Shown one piece after another: positions 33,716 to 41,354 of a stretch of DNA of 64,000 nucleotides. This stretch comes from Cellulosimicrobium cellulans (GTDB lineage Bacteria; Actinomycetota; Actinomycetes; Actinomycetales; Cellulomonadaceae). The notes beneath the pieces are model-generated. The model saw only the letters and a list, made by a program, of their open reading frames with translations. It had not been told where the DNA came from and ran no database searches. The stretch's first letter is position 1. Every line of letters starts with the position of its first letter. Position numbers and translations under genes: made by a program. The stretch is from NCBI RefSeq assembly GCF_024124905.1, contig NZ_JAMXST010000004.1, positions 310,001 through 374,000 on the forward strand. Reading direction: 5' to 3'.

Positions 33716-34261
33716 ATGGTCGAGCAGGGCCGGCGCGAGGACGAGCCCGTCACGGCGCCTGGTCACGGGAGCCCGCGGCTCGCCGTGGAGACGTGGGAGT
33801 CGCTCTTCCGGGCGCAGGTCACCGTCATGCGCCGGCTGCAGGCCGACCCGGTCTGGGACGGCCTCACCCTGCGCGAGTACGACGTGCTCTTCTCGCTCAC
33901 CAAGGGCCCGGACGAGGGGATGCGCCTGCGCGACCTCAACGTCTACATCCTGCTCAGCCAGCCGTCGCTGAGCCGCATGGTCGACCGGCTCGCGACGCGC
34001 GGCCTCGTCGAGCGGACGTCCGCGCCCGACGACGCGCGCGGCACGCTCGTCCGGCTCACGCGGGCGGGCCGGGACCTCCAGCGGGCGACCGGGCGCGCGC
34101 ACGCGCGAGCCATCGCGACCTACGTGGGCGGGGCGCTCGACGACGACGATCTCACGACCCTCGGCGAGCTCCTCGAGCGGTTGCGCGCGGCCCAGCAGAC
34201 GATCCCCGACGTGGTGCGCGAGGCCGTCCCCGAGCCACCGGCGGACGGGCGGCGTCCGTGA
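33716..34261 (+). CDS. MarR-family regulator
   Basis: Winged-helix regulator of 181 residues. The recognition region is LRDLNVYILLSQPSLSRMVD (about 77-96) and the wing is RTSAPDDARGTLVRLT. The N-terminal 25 residues are charged and variable. The C-terminal helix forms the dimer arm. The ATG at 33716 lies just past an 18-bp dyad that probably is its operator. It has no co-transcribed partner; glycerate kinase follows from its own leaderless promoter. The ligand is unknown. Confidence 0.87.
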   Translation: MVEQGRREDEPVTAPGHGSPRLAVETWESLFRAQVTVMRRLQADPVWDGLTLREYDVLFSLTKGPDEGMRLRDLNVYILLSQPSLSRMVDRLATRGLVERTSAPDDARGTLVRLTRAGRDLQRATGRAHARAIATYVGGALDDDDLTTLGELLERLRAAQQTIPDVVREAVPEPPADGRRP

Positions 34262-34282
34262 GCGCTGTGGCGGGAAACACGT

Positions 34283-34310
34283 CCGGTCCGTCCGTTCCCG
34301 GGCGGACCGG
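34283..34310 (+). terminator. Small hairpin after the MarR gene
   Basis: CCGGTCCG (34283-34290) pairs with CGGACCGG (34303-34310) around a 12-base loop. It may end the marR transcript just before the glycerate kinase promoter. Confidence 0.45.
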
Positions 34311-34326
34311 GAGGTCCCGCGCTGCC

Positions 34327-34332
34327 TAGGAT
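34327..34332 (+). promoter_or_regulatory. -10 box of the glycerate kinase gene (leaderless)
   Basis: TAGGAT, then 7 bases to GTG 34340. It overlaps the upstream in-frame ATG at 34331, which argues against that ATG as the start. Confidence 0.5.
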
Positions 34333-34339
34333 GCGAAGC

Positions 34340-35539
34340 GTGTCCTCAACGCCGAGCACCATCCAGACCGGTTCCCCGCAGCGCCCCGACGGCCCGCTGC
34401 GCGTCGTCGTCGCGCCCGACTCGTTCAAGGGCAGCCTGAGCGCCGCGGACGTCGCGCACGCCGTCGCCGCCGGGGTGCGCGGCGTCGTCCCCGACGCCGA
34501 GGTCGTCGAGCTGCCCATGGCCGACGGCGGCGAGGGCACCCTCGACGCGCTCCTCGCCGTGTGGGGCGTACCGGCGCGCGAGGTCGCGACCGTCGACGCG
34601 ATCGGACGTCCGCGCACCGCGCGGTACGGGGTCTCCGCCGACGGGCGGCTGGGCGTCGTGGAGCTCGCGGAGGCGAGCGGCCTGCCGCAGGTGAGCGACG
34701 TCGCGCTGCAGCCCCTGCACGCGCACACGCTCGGCACCGGCGCGGCGGCCGCGGCCGTGCTCGACGCGGGCGTGGACGAGGTGATCGTGTGCCTCGGCGG
34801 GTCGGCGTCGACCGACGGCGGCGCGGGCATCCTCACCGGCCTCGGCGCGCGGCTCCTGGACGCCGCCGGGGACCAGGTGCCCGACGGCGGCGAGGGGCTC
34901 GCGCGGGTCGCGCGCCTCGACCTGTCCGGGCTGCACCCGCGCGCCCGCGACGTGCGCTGGCGCCTCGCGGTCGACGTGACCAACCCGCTGCACGGCGAGC
35001 GCGGCGCGGCGCACGTGTTCGGCCCGCAGAAGGGCGCCCAGGAGGCCGACGTCGCGTTCCTCGACGACGCGCTGCGCCGCTGGGCGGGCGTGCTGGTCGA
35101 GGAGGCCGGGTTCGACGTGTCCGAGCTCGCGGGGGCGGGCGCGGCGGGCGGCGTGCCCGCGGCGATGGTCGGCGTCCTCGGCGCGGAGCTCGAGCCCGGC
35201 GCGCGCCTCGTCGCCGAGGCCGTCGGGCTGCCGGACGCGATCCGCCGTGCGGACCTGGTCGTCACGGGCGAGGGGTCGTTCGACTCGCAGTCGGTCAACG
35301 GCAAGGTCGCCGACGCGATGGGCGCGCTCGCCGCCGAGGCACCGCACCGTCCGCCGGTCGTCGTCCTCGCGGGGCGCGTGCTGCTGCCGGCGCACCAGGC
35401 GCGCGACGCCGGCATCGCCGCGGCGTTCAGCATCGCCCCCGGCCCCATCGAGCTCGACGAGCTGCTCGACCGGACGGCCTCCCGGCTGACCGACCTCGCC
35501 GCGACGGTCACGAGCCTCCACGTCGCCTCGCGGCGCTGA
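34340..35539 (+). CDS. Glycerate kinase
   Basis: Kinase of 399 residues in the GlxK/GarK family that phosphorylates glycerate, usually to 2-phosphoglycerate. Recognised by VVVAPDSFKGSLSAADVAHA near the N-terminus, PMADGGEGTLDALL, the glycine-rich CLGGSASTDGGAGIL and RADLVVTGEGSFDSQSVNGK. I place the start at GTG 34340, because the in-frame ATG three codons earlier overlaps the -10 box. It is monocistronic and convergent with the AAA ATPase gene. It would feed glyoxylate/glycerate carbon into lower glycolysis. Confidence 0.92.
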   Translation: MSSTPSTIQTGSPQRPDGPLRVVVAPDSFKGSLSAADVAHAVAAGVRGVVPDAEVVELPMADGGEGTLDALLAVWGVPAREVATVDAIGRPRTARYGVSADGRLGVVELAEASGLPQVSDVALQPLHAHTLGTGAAAAAVLDAGVDEVIVCLGGSASTDGGAGILTGLGARLLDAAGDQVPDGGEGLARVARLDLSGLHPRARDVRWRLAVDVTNPLHGERGAAHVFGPQKGAQEADVAFLDDALRRWAGVLVEEAGFDVSELAGAGAAGGVPAAMVGVLGAELEPGARLVAEAVGLPDAIRRADLVVTGEGSFDSQSVNGKVADAMGALAAEAPHRPPVVVLAGRVLLPAHQARDAGIAAAFSIAPGPIELDELLDRTASRLTDLAATVTSLHVASRR

Positions 35540-35586
35540 CCGCCGCTCCGGGGCGGGGCTCGAGCCCGAGGTCCGCGCCGCCGGCG

Positions 35587-36798
35587 TCACCGCCGGGGCC
35601 AGGTCCACGGCGGCTGGTCGAGCAGGCCCTCGCGCCCGGCGACCGTCGTCTCGCCGAACGGTGAGCGGACGAGCTCGACCTCGAGGAGCTCGTCGGAGCC
35701 CGGCAGGTCGGCCGTGCCTGACGCCGTCGCGTCCCGCAGCGCCTCGACGAGCGGCGTCGCGTGGGTCACCACGACGACCTGCGTCTCCCGGGCCGCGGCG
35801 TGCACGAGCGTGCCGAGCGCGGGCAGCAGGTCCGGGTGCAGGCTCGTCTCGGGCTCGTTGAGCACGAGGAGCTCGGGCGGGCGCGGCGAGAGCAGCGCGG
35901 CGACGAGGAACAGGTACCGCAGCGTGCCGTCGCTCAGCTCGGCGCCCGTGAGGGGTCGCAGCAGCCCGTGCTGGTGGAGGGCGATCTCGAACCGTCCGTC
36001 GTCGGCGTGCACCGCGAGCCGGCTCCCGGGGAACGCGCGGGACACGGCGGCGTCGAGCTCGTCGCCGCGGCCGAGGTCGCGGACGGTCTCGAGCGCGGCC
36101 GCGAGGTCCGCGCCGTCGTGCGCGAGGACCGGCGTGCGGGTGCCGACCTGCGGCGCGCGCGCCGGGGCGCCGGCGTCGGTGCGCAGCTGGTCGTAGAACC
36201 GCCACGAGCGCAGCGTTTCCCGCACCGCGACGACCTCCGGCGCGCCCACCGGGTCGACGAGCTCGGTGAGCACGCTGTCGAACGACCGGAGCCGGGCGGG
36301 GGTGGAGACCCAGCGTCCGGCGTCGTCCCGCACGCGGACCGCGGGCCCGCGCCGCTCGACCTGGAGCGTCGCGGGACGCGGGGAGGGACCGGACCAGACC
36401 GTCTCGACCTTGATCTCGGGGTCGAGCCCGAACGCCGACCCGGGGTGCTGCGGGAGCCCCAGGTCGACGGCGTAGCCGAGGTCGCCCGGTGCGCCGCCCG
36501 CGAACCCCAGCCGCAGCGCGACGGGCGCGGTCCGCCGCGTGCCCTGCACCGGGCCACCGTCACGCAGCGCGCGGCTGCCGCCCTGCTCCGGCCCGGCCCA
36601 CAGCGTCGAGCGCAGCCCGCCCTCGCGCGCGACCGCCCCCACCGCGCCCCCGAGCGCGCACTCCGCGAGCAGGCGCAGCGCGCGGTACAGACTCGACTTC
36701 CCGGTCCCGTTGGCCCCGGTCACGACCGTCAGCCGGTCGAGCGGCAGCACGAGGCTGCGCAGGGAGCGGTACCCCTCCACGGCGATCGTCGCGAGCAT
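35587..36798 (-). CDS. AAA family ATPase, SMC/RecF-like
   Basis: ATPase of 403 residues of the stand-alone SMC-like type. Walker A is GANGTGKSS (28-36). The signature-like ELSDGTLRYLFL and Walker B LLVLNEPETSLHPDLLPALG are followed by the D-loop and a His switch in VVVTHATPLVEAL. The coiled coil between the lobes is very short or absent. Related proteins are annotated as predicted ATPases and include OLD-like ATPase halves, but no TOPRIM nuclease domain is present here. Function unknown. The ATG at 36798 has a weak GGAGGTGACG-type site. It is convergent with glycerate kinase. Confidence 0.83.
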   Translation of the reverse strand: MLATIAVEGYRSLRSLVLPLDRLTVVTGANGTGKSSLYRALRLLAECALGGAVGAVAREGGLRSTLWAGPEQGGSRALRDGGPVQGTRRTAPVALRLGFAGGAPGDLGYAVDLGLPQHPGSAFGLDPEIKVETVWSGPSPRPATLQVERRGPAVRVRDDAGRWVSTPARLRSFDSVLTELVDPVGAPEVVAVRETLRSWRFYDQLRTDAGAPARAPQVGTRTPVLAHDGADLAAALETVRDLGRGDELDAAVSRAFPGSRLAVHADDGRFEIALHQHGLLRPLTGAELSDGTLRYLFLVAALLSPRPPELLVLNEPETSLHPDLLPALGTLVHAAARETQVVVVTHATPLVEALRDATASGTADLPGSDELLEVELVRSPFGETTVAGREGLLDQPPWTWPRR

Positions 36799-36887
36799 CG
36801 TCACCTCCGCCGCGCACGCTACGCGTGGCCTCCCACGCGGGCGTGGCCGGGCGCCGCGGACGCCCGTACCCGAGGTTGCGGGCACCC

Positions 36888-36953
36888 GCATCCAGGAATG
36901 CGGGAATGCGCGTCCGGGAATGCCGGAATCCACGTCCGGAAATGCCGAGACCA
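36888..36953. repeat. Three tandem 22-bp repeats upstream of mntP
   Basis: Units 36888-36909, 36910-36931 and 36932-36953 share a CGTCCGGGAATGCCGGAAT-type core. A further inverted partial copy (GGACGCATTCC) lies at 36973-36983, next to the mntP promoter. They fill most of the 211-base gap between the AAA ATPase and mntP. Candidates are regulator binding sites or a satellite-like repeat. Confidence 0.65.
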
Positions 36954-36995
36954 GCGTCACCACGACGCACCTGGACGCATTCCTCGGGCGCTTTC

Positions 36996-37001
36996 TAGGC
37001 T
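36996..37001 (+). promoter_or_regulatory. -10 box of mntP (leaderless)
   Basis: TAGGCT with 8 bases before the GTG at 37010. There is no room for a riboswitch between promoter and gene. Confidence 0.5.
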
Positions 37002-37009
37002 GCTTTCTC

Positions 37010-37666
37010 GTGGGAATTCTCGAGCTCGCGGTCGTCGCGGTCGCGCTCGCGGCGGACGCGTTCGCCGTGGCGCTCGCGCAGGGCACCCGGATGCGCCGCC
37101 CGACGTGGCGCGAGACCGCGCGCGTCGCGGTCCTCTTCGGCCTCTTCCAGGCGCTCATGCCGCTCGCCGGCTGGGCGCTGTCCACGTGGTTCGCCGACGC
37201 GGTCTCCGGCGTCGCGCCGTGGATCGCCTTCGGGATGCTCGCGTTCGTGGGCGCGCACATGGTCAAGGAGGGCCTCCAGGACGAGGCCGAGCACGCCGTC
37301 GAGCACGTGGAGGGGCCGGCGGACGAGCGGGCCGCCGGCGGGGAAGCCGGGACGCCTGGCGAGCCGGCCGCCGTCGCGACGCTCGCGCTGCCCGTCACCC
37401 GCCCCCGCGTGGCCTACCGGGTGCTGCTCCCGCTGGCGATCGCGACCTCGATCGACGCCGCCGCGTCGGGCGTCACGTTCGCGGTGCTCGGCGTCCCGAT
37501 CGTGCCCGCGGTCGTCCTCGTGGGCGCCGTGACGCTCGTGCTGTCCGCCCTGGGGGTGCGGATCGGCGCCCGTGTGGGCGAGCGCCTGGGCCGCTGGGCG
37601 ACCGTTGCGGGCGGCGCCGTGCTCGTCCTGCTGGGCGTGCGCATCCTGCTCGCACACCTCCTCTGA
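37010..37666 (+). CDS. mntP: MntP-like manganese efflux protein
   Basis: Membrane protein of 218 residues with six helices in two inverted halves. Family motifs are VALAADAFAVALAQG (helix 1) and ATSIDAAASGVTFAVLG (helix 4), whose Asp residues line the Mn2+ path. The central cytoplasmic loop (residues ~85-125) is Glu/His-rich (EAEHAVEHVEGPADER) and could bind metal. The GTG at 37010 gives a complete first helix. The gene is probably leaderless. It exports excess Mn2+; regulation here could involve the 22-bp repeats upstream. Confidence 0.88.
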   Translation: MGILELAVVAVALAADAFAVALAQGTRMRRPTWRETARVAVLFGLFQALMPLAGWALSTWFADAVSGVAPWIAFGMLAFVGAHMVKEGLQDEAEHAVEHVEGPADERAAGGEAGTPGEPAAVATLALPVTRPRVAYRVLLPLAIATSIDAAASGVTFAVLGVPIVPAVVLVGAVTLVLSALGVRIGARVGERLGRWATVAGGAVLVLLGVRILLAHLL

Positions 37667-37678
37667 CCCGCCGACCCG

Positions 37679-37738
37679 CTGTGGGCGTGACATGGGCCCG
37701 GTTCTCGACCGAGAACCGGGCCCATGTCACGCCCACAG
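37679..37738. terminator. Long intergenic hairpin, family B
   Basis: Perfect 29-bp stem (37679-37707 with 37710-37738) and a 2-base loop, between convergent mntP and the RidA gene. The inner ATGGGCCCGGTTCTCG half is identical to the hairpin at 8627; the outer arms differ but still pair perfectly. No U-tract. Confidence 0.85.
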
Positions 37739-37751
37739 TGCGGGGCGGGGA

Positions 37752-38159
37752 TCAGTCCGTGATCGCGAAGGCGTCGATCTCGACGAGCATCTCCTCGCGC
37801 GGCAGGCCCGTGAAGACCGTGGTGCGGCTGGGGAGCACGCCCTTCGTGGTGTGCTGCGCGACGAACGCGCCGTAGGCGTCGTTCATGATCGGGAAGTCCT
37901 CGCGCTTCGTGAGGTAGACGCGCAGCATGACGACGTCGTCGAACGTCGCGCCGGAGGCCTCGACGATCGCGCGCACGTTCTCGAGCGTGCGCGTGGTCTG
38001 CGCGGCGACGTCACCGGGGTACAGGTACTCGTTCGTCGCGGGGTCGACGGGGCCCTGGCCGGAGACCTGGACGAACGGGCCCTTGCGCACGCCCTGGTGG
38101 AACGTGTGGGCGGGCGCCGGGGCGTCGGGGGTCGAGATCGCGGTCTTCTCGCTGGTCAT
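37752..38159 (-). CDS. RidA family protein
   Basis: Protein of 135 residues of the YjgF/YER057c/UK114 family, which removes reactive enamine/imine intermediates released by PLP dehydratases. Seen motifs are VQVSGQGPVDP, a TRTLENVRAIVEASGATFDD helix and LPSRTTVFTGLPREEMLVEI, with the substrate-carboxylate Arg in PSRTT. It follows the D-amino-acid deaminase-like gene 56 bases away on the same strand, exactly the kind of enzyme whose products it detoxifies. The ATG at 38159 has a GAGAGGACACC site. It is the last gene of the operon. Confidence 0.9.
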   Translation of the reverse strand: MTSEKTAISTPDAPAPAHTFHQGVRKGPFVQVSGQGPVDPATNEYLYPGDVAAQTTRTLENVRAIVEASGATFDDVVMLRVYLTKREDFPIMNDAYGAFVAQHTTKGVLPSRTTVFTGLPREEMLVEIDAFAITD

Positions 38160-38215
38160 GGTGTCCTCTCGGTCGTTCGGGGGTCGCGGGGGGTGAGCGT
38201 GGTCTCGGGCGATGG

Positions 38216-39589
38216 TCAGAGGTCGACGGTCGCGAGGTCGACGACCTCGTCGCCGCGCACGACCGCCGCCACGCGCCAGCGGTCGAACGTCGTGCACGGG
38301 TGGGAGATGCCGAACCCGACGACGTCGCCCGGGCGGACCTGGGCGGTCGCGGGGCCGGTCACGTGGCTGGCCCCGGCCTCGCCGGCGTCGAGCGCGAGGT
38401 AGAGGTGCTGGTCGTTGAGCGCGGTGACGCGCGTCCCGGCGAGCTCGCGCGCGGGCAGCCAGCCGTCGTCGGACTGCGTGCGCAGCCACAGCGCGACGGG
38501 CAGGTCGATGTCGAACGACACGTCGCGGCGCCCGATGCCGCAGATCGCGAGACCCGGCTCCGGGACGGACAGCACCTGGCCCCAGACCGTCGCGGCGCCC
38601 CGGAGCTGCTCTGAGCCGGGGATGCGGCTCCACGGGTCGGTGCGCGAGTAGAAGCCGTGGTCGTGCGTGACGTAGGCGCCCGAGCGCACGACGACGCGGA
38701 CCTCGACCTCGCGGCCGTCCGCGCCGACGACCGGCCCGGGCAGCTCGGCGAGCACGACGTCGAGGAACGAGCTGCCGCCCGCCGACAGGACGAGCGGCTC
38801 GTCGACGCCCGCGAGGCCCTCGCGCACGAACGTCGCGCCGAGGTCGCGCAGCCCGTCGCACCACGCGGCGACGGCGGCGAGCTCGTCGTCGCTCGTGCCG
38901 CCCGCGACCGAGCCCTCGTACCCGGTGACGCCCAGCAGCCTCAGACCCGACGCCCGCACCGCGCGCGCGAGGTCGAGCGCGGCCGCGGTGCTGCGCACGC
39001 CCGTGCGCCCGCCCGGGACGCCGAGCTCGACGAGCACGCCGACGCGCGCCCGCACGGCGGCGGGCGCGTCCGCGAGCCCGCGCGCGAGGAGGTCGACGCC
39101 GTGCGGCGAGTCCACGCACAGCCACACCTCGTCGGGGGAGCCGTCGACCACACCGGTCAGGTCGTCGCGCAGCCAGGCGATCTCGCGCGGGTCGAGCAGC
39201 TCGTTCGCGAGCAGCACGCGCGGCACGCCCCAGTCCCGCACGGTGCGCAGCTGCGACGGCGTCGCGACCGTCGCCCCCCACGCGCCCGCCGTGGCCTGGC
39301 GCGCGTAGAGCGCGCGCGACATCGTCGTCTTCACGTGCGGCGCGTGCTCGACGCCGCGCTCCGCGCACACGCGCGCGACGACGCCGACGTTGTGATCGAG
39401 CGTCGCGTCGTCGAGCGTGAGCAGCGGCCAGGAGAACGCGCCGTCCGTGACGCGCGGCGAGCCCGCGAGCACGTCCGCGACGGTCGCCGGGGCGTCGAGC
39501 CGCAACCCCTTGGTCCGGGGCCCGACGACGTCGCCCGCCCAGGGTCGGTCGGGTGCGGGACGCGCGGCGTCGTCCGTCGTGCCGGTCAT
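38216..39589 (-). CDS. D-serine/D-threonine deaminase-like PLP enzyme
   Basis: Fold-type III PLP enzyme of 457 residues (alanine-racemase-like barrel plus C-terminal beta domain), related to D-threonine aldolase and the DSD1 D-serine dehydratases. The PLP lysine is Lys87 in EHAPHVKTTMSRALYARQ. The C-terminal domain has AICGIGRRDVSFDIDLP and the metal-type pair His...Cys in GFGISHPCTTFDRW, a Zn site in DSD1 enzymes. It likely acts on D-amino acids released by the upstream deacylase, giving 2-oxo acids through imines that RidA would clear. The start ATG has GAGGAGGATCAC. Confidence 0.87.
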   Translation of the reverse strand: MTGTTDDAARPAPDRPWAGDVVGPRTKGLRLDAPATVADVLAGSPRVTDGAFSWPLLTLDDATLDHNVGVVARVCAERGVEHAPHVKTTMSRALYARQATAGAWGATVATPSQLRTVRDWGVPRVLLANELLDPREIAWLRDDLTGVVDGSPDEVWLCVDSPHGVDLLARGLADAPAAVRARVGVLVELGVPGGRTGVRSTAAALDLARAVRASGLRLLGVTGYEGSVAGGTSDDELAAVAAWCDGLRDLGATFVREGLAGVDEPLVLSAGGSSFLDVVLAELPGPVVGADGREVEVRVVVRSGAYVTHDHGFYSRTDPWSRIPGSEQLRGAATVWGQVLSVPEPGLAICGIGRRDVSFDIDLPVALWLRTQSDDGWLPARELAGTRVTALNDQHLYLALDAGEAGASHVTGPATAQVRPGDVVGFGISHPCTTFDRWRVAAVVRGDEVVDLATVDL

Positions 39590-39641
39590 GTGATCCTCCT
39601 CGGGAGTGGGGCTCTCGTGCTGGACGGGGCGGGCAGGCGGG

Positions 39642-41354
39642 TCACGCCGACCGCACGCCGGTGCCCGGACGCAGCGGCCGGCCCGGCAGGGCGGTGGTGA
39701 GCGAGCCGTCGCGCAGGACGGGCACGCCCGCGACGAGCACGTCGTCCACGCCGGACGCCGGGCGGCGTGGTTCTTCGTAGGTCGCTTCGTCGCGCACCCG
39801 GTCGGGGTCGACGAGGGCGAGGTCCGCGACCGCGCCGGGCGCCACCGTGCCGCGCCCGGCGAGGGCGAACCGTGCGGCGGGTCGGGTGGACAGGTGCGTG
39901 ACGGCGTCGTGCCAGGTCCAGTCCCCGAGCGTACGCACGTGCTCGGCGAGGAAGCGCGCGAAGGCGCCCCAGCCGCGCGGGTGGGGTCGGCCGCCGCCTG
40001 CGACGGGCGCGTAGATCGCGTCGGACCCGCCGACGTGCGCCGGGTGGCGTAGCAGGGCGCGCACGGAGTCGGGTGAGTTGGTCGGGGGTTGGGCGAACAC
40101 GCACGAGGCGCGCAGGCGGGTCGCGACGAGCAGGTGCACGGCGGCGTCGGCGGGGGTCAGGCCCAGGTGGGCGGCGACGTCGGGCAGGGTCATGCCCTCG
40201 GTCCAGGTCAGGTCCTCGGCGGGTCGGGCGTCGGGGGCTCCGGCGGCGGTGCCGGTGGGGACGGCGGCCATGGTGATGCGGGGCCACAGGTCGGTCAGGG
40301 TGGGGAAGTGCTCGCGGTGCAGGCGGTCCAGGATGGCGGGGTCGGTCAGGGCGGTCACGGTCGCGTCGACGTCGGCGACGGGCAGCCAGGTGGGCAGGGA
40401 CACCATGGACAGGATGGAGCAGCCGCGCAGGTAGGGGTAGGAGTCGAAGGTGACGTCCAGGCCTTGGGCGTGGGCGTCCTCGACGTACCCGAGCAGCTCG
40501 GCGGCGGGGCCGTGGTAGTGCGAGACGTGGGTCGCGACGCCCGTCGCGCGCGCGAGGCGCACGAGCTCGGCGAACGCGGGCCCGGCTTTGTCTTCGTAGC
40601 CGCGCATGTGCGACACGTGGGGGAGGCCGCGGGCGGCGAGGATGCTGGTGAGGGCGACGAGCTCGGTCTCGTCGGCGTACGTGGCCGGGACGTACTCCAG
40701 GCCGGTCGACATCCCGAGGGCGCCGTCGTCGAGCGCGGTGGTGAGCAGGGCGTGCATGCGGTCGGTCTCGGCGGGCGTCGCGGGGCGGGCCGCGGGGCCC
40801 AGGACCGCGTAGCGGATCGTGCCGTGCGGGGCGAGGTAGCCGACGTTGACCCGGGTCGTGCGGTCGTAGGTCGCGAGGAGGTCGGCGACGGACCCGCCGC
40901 GGAAGGTGGGGTGGGTGCCGTTGATCGCGGCGAAGTACCCGCTCGCCCAGGCCGCGGCGTCGTGCAGGCCCGACGCCGTCTCGGCGCCCGGACCGCGTGC
41001 CTCGCCCGGGCCGCGGGCCTCGCCCGGGCCGCGGGCCTGGCCCGGGGCGGGCGAGGGCGCGTAGGACACCCCGTCCTGCCCGACCACGACGCTCGTCACG
41101 CCCTGACGCAGCATCGCGAGCTGCACGTCCTCGTCCAGGACCGCGGCCTCGCCGTGCACGTGCGCGTCCACGAACCCCGGCAGCACCAGCCGCCCGCCCG
41201 CGTCGAGCACCACCACATCCTCGGGCAACGCCCGCGCCCCGGCCGCAGGGCCGACGCTCTCGACCCGGCCCCCACGGACCGTCACGTCCACCGGAGAGGA
41301 GGCACCGCCGTCGGACCCGACCAGCCGGGCGCCACGGACCACGAGCGCGCTCAC
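39642..41354 (-). CDS. D-aminoacylase-like amidohydrolase
   Basis: Metal-dependent amidohydrolase of 570 residues in the N-acyl-D-amino-acid deacylase group. The first metal motif is LPGFVDAHVHGEAA, then HVSHMRGYEDK and ATHVSHYHGPAAELLG (metal His), with HPAHVGGSDAIYAP (Asp) near the end. Family members remove acyl groups from D-amino acids or D-peptides. An 18-bp in-frame repeat encodes GPGEAR units at about residue 115. The GTG at 41354 overlaps the hexosaminidase stop (GTGA). It would supply free D-amino acids to the next enzyme. Confidence 0.85.
   Translation of the reverse strand: MSALVVRGARLVGSDGGASSPVDVTVRGGRVESVGPAAGARALPEDVVVLDAGGRLVLPGFVDAHVHGEAAVLDEDVQLAMLRQGVTSVVVGQDGVSYAPSPAPGQARGPGEARGPGEARGPGAETASGLHDAAAWASGYFAAINGTHPTFRGGSVADLLATYDRTTRVNVGYLAPHGTIRYAVLGPAARPATPAETDRMHALLTTALDDGALGMSTGLEYVPATYADETELVALTSILAARGLPHVSHMRGYEDKAGPAFAELVRLARATGVATHVSHYHGPAAELLGYVEDAHAQGLDVTFDSYPYLRGCSILSMVSLPTWLPVADVDATVTALTDPAILDRLHREHFPTLTDLWPRITMAAVPTGTAAGAPDARPAEDLTWTEGMTLPDVAAHLGLTPADAAVHLLVATRLRASCVFAQPPTNSPDSVRALLRHPAHVGGSDAIYAPVAGGGRPHPRGWGAFARFLAEHVRTLGDWTWHDAVTHLSTRPAARFALAGRGTVAPGAVADLALVDPDRVRDEATYEEPRRPASGVDDVLVAGVPVLRDGSLTTALPGRPLRPGTGVRSA
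40999..41034 (-). repeat. In-frame 18-bp tandem repeat in the amidohydrolase gene
   Basis: Two exact units (40999-41016, 41017-41034) with degenerate copies either side. They encode repeated Gly-Pro-Gly-Glu-Ala-Arg in a surface loop. Copy number could vary between strains without breaking the frame. Confidence 0.75.

Noticed and set aside
34331-34339. ATG at 34331 as the glycerate kinase start
   Set aside because: It overlaps the TAGGAT -10 box; GTG 34340 fits the spacing seen at many other genes here.
36888-37009. Manganese (yybP-ykoY) riboswitch before mntP
   Set aside because: The -10 box lies only 8 bases before the start codon, leaving no leader, and the riboswitch core is not visible.
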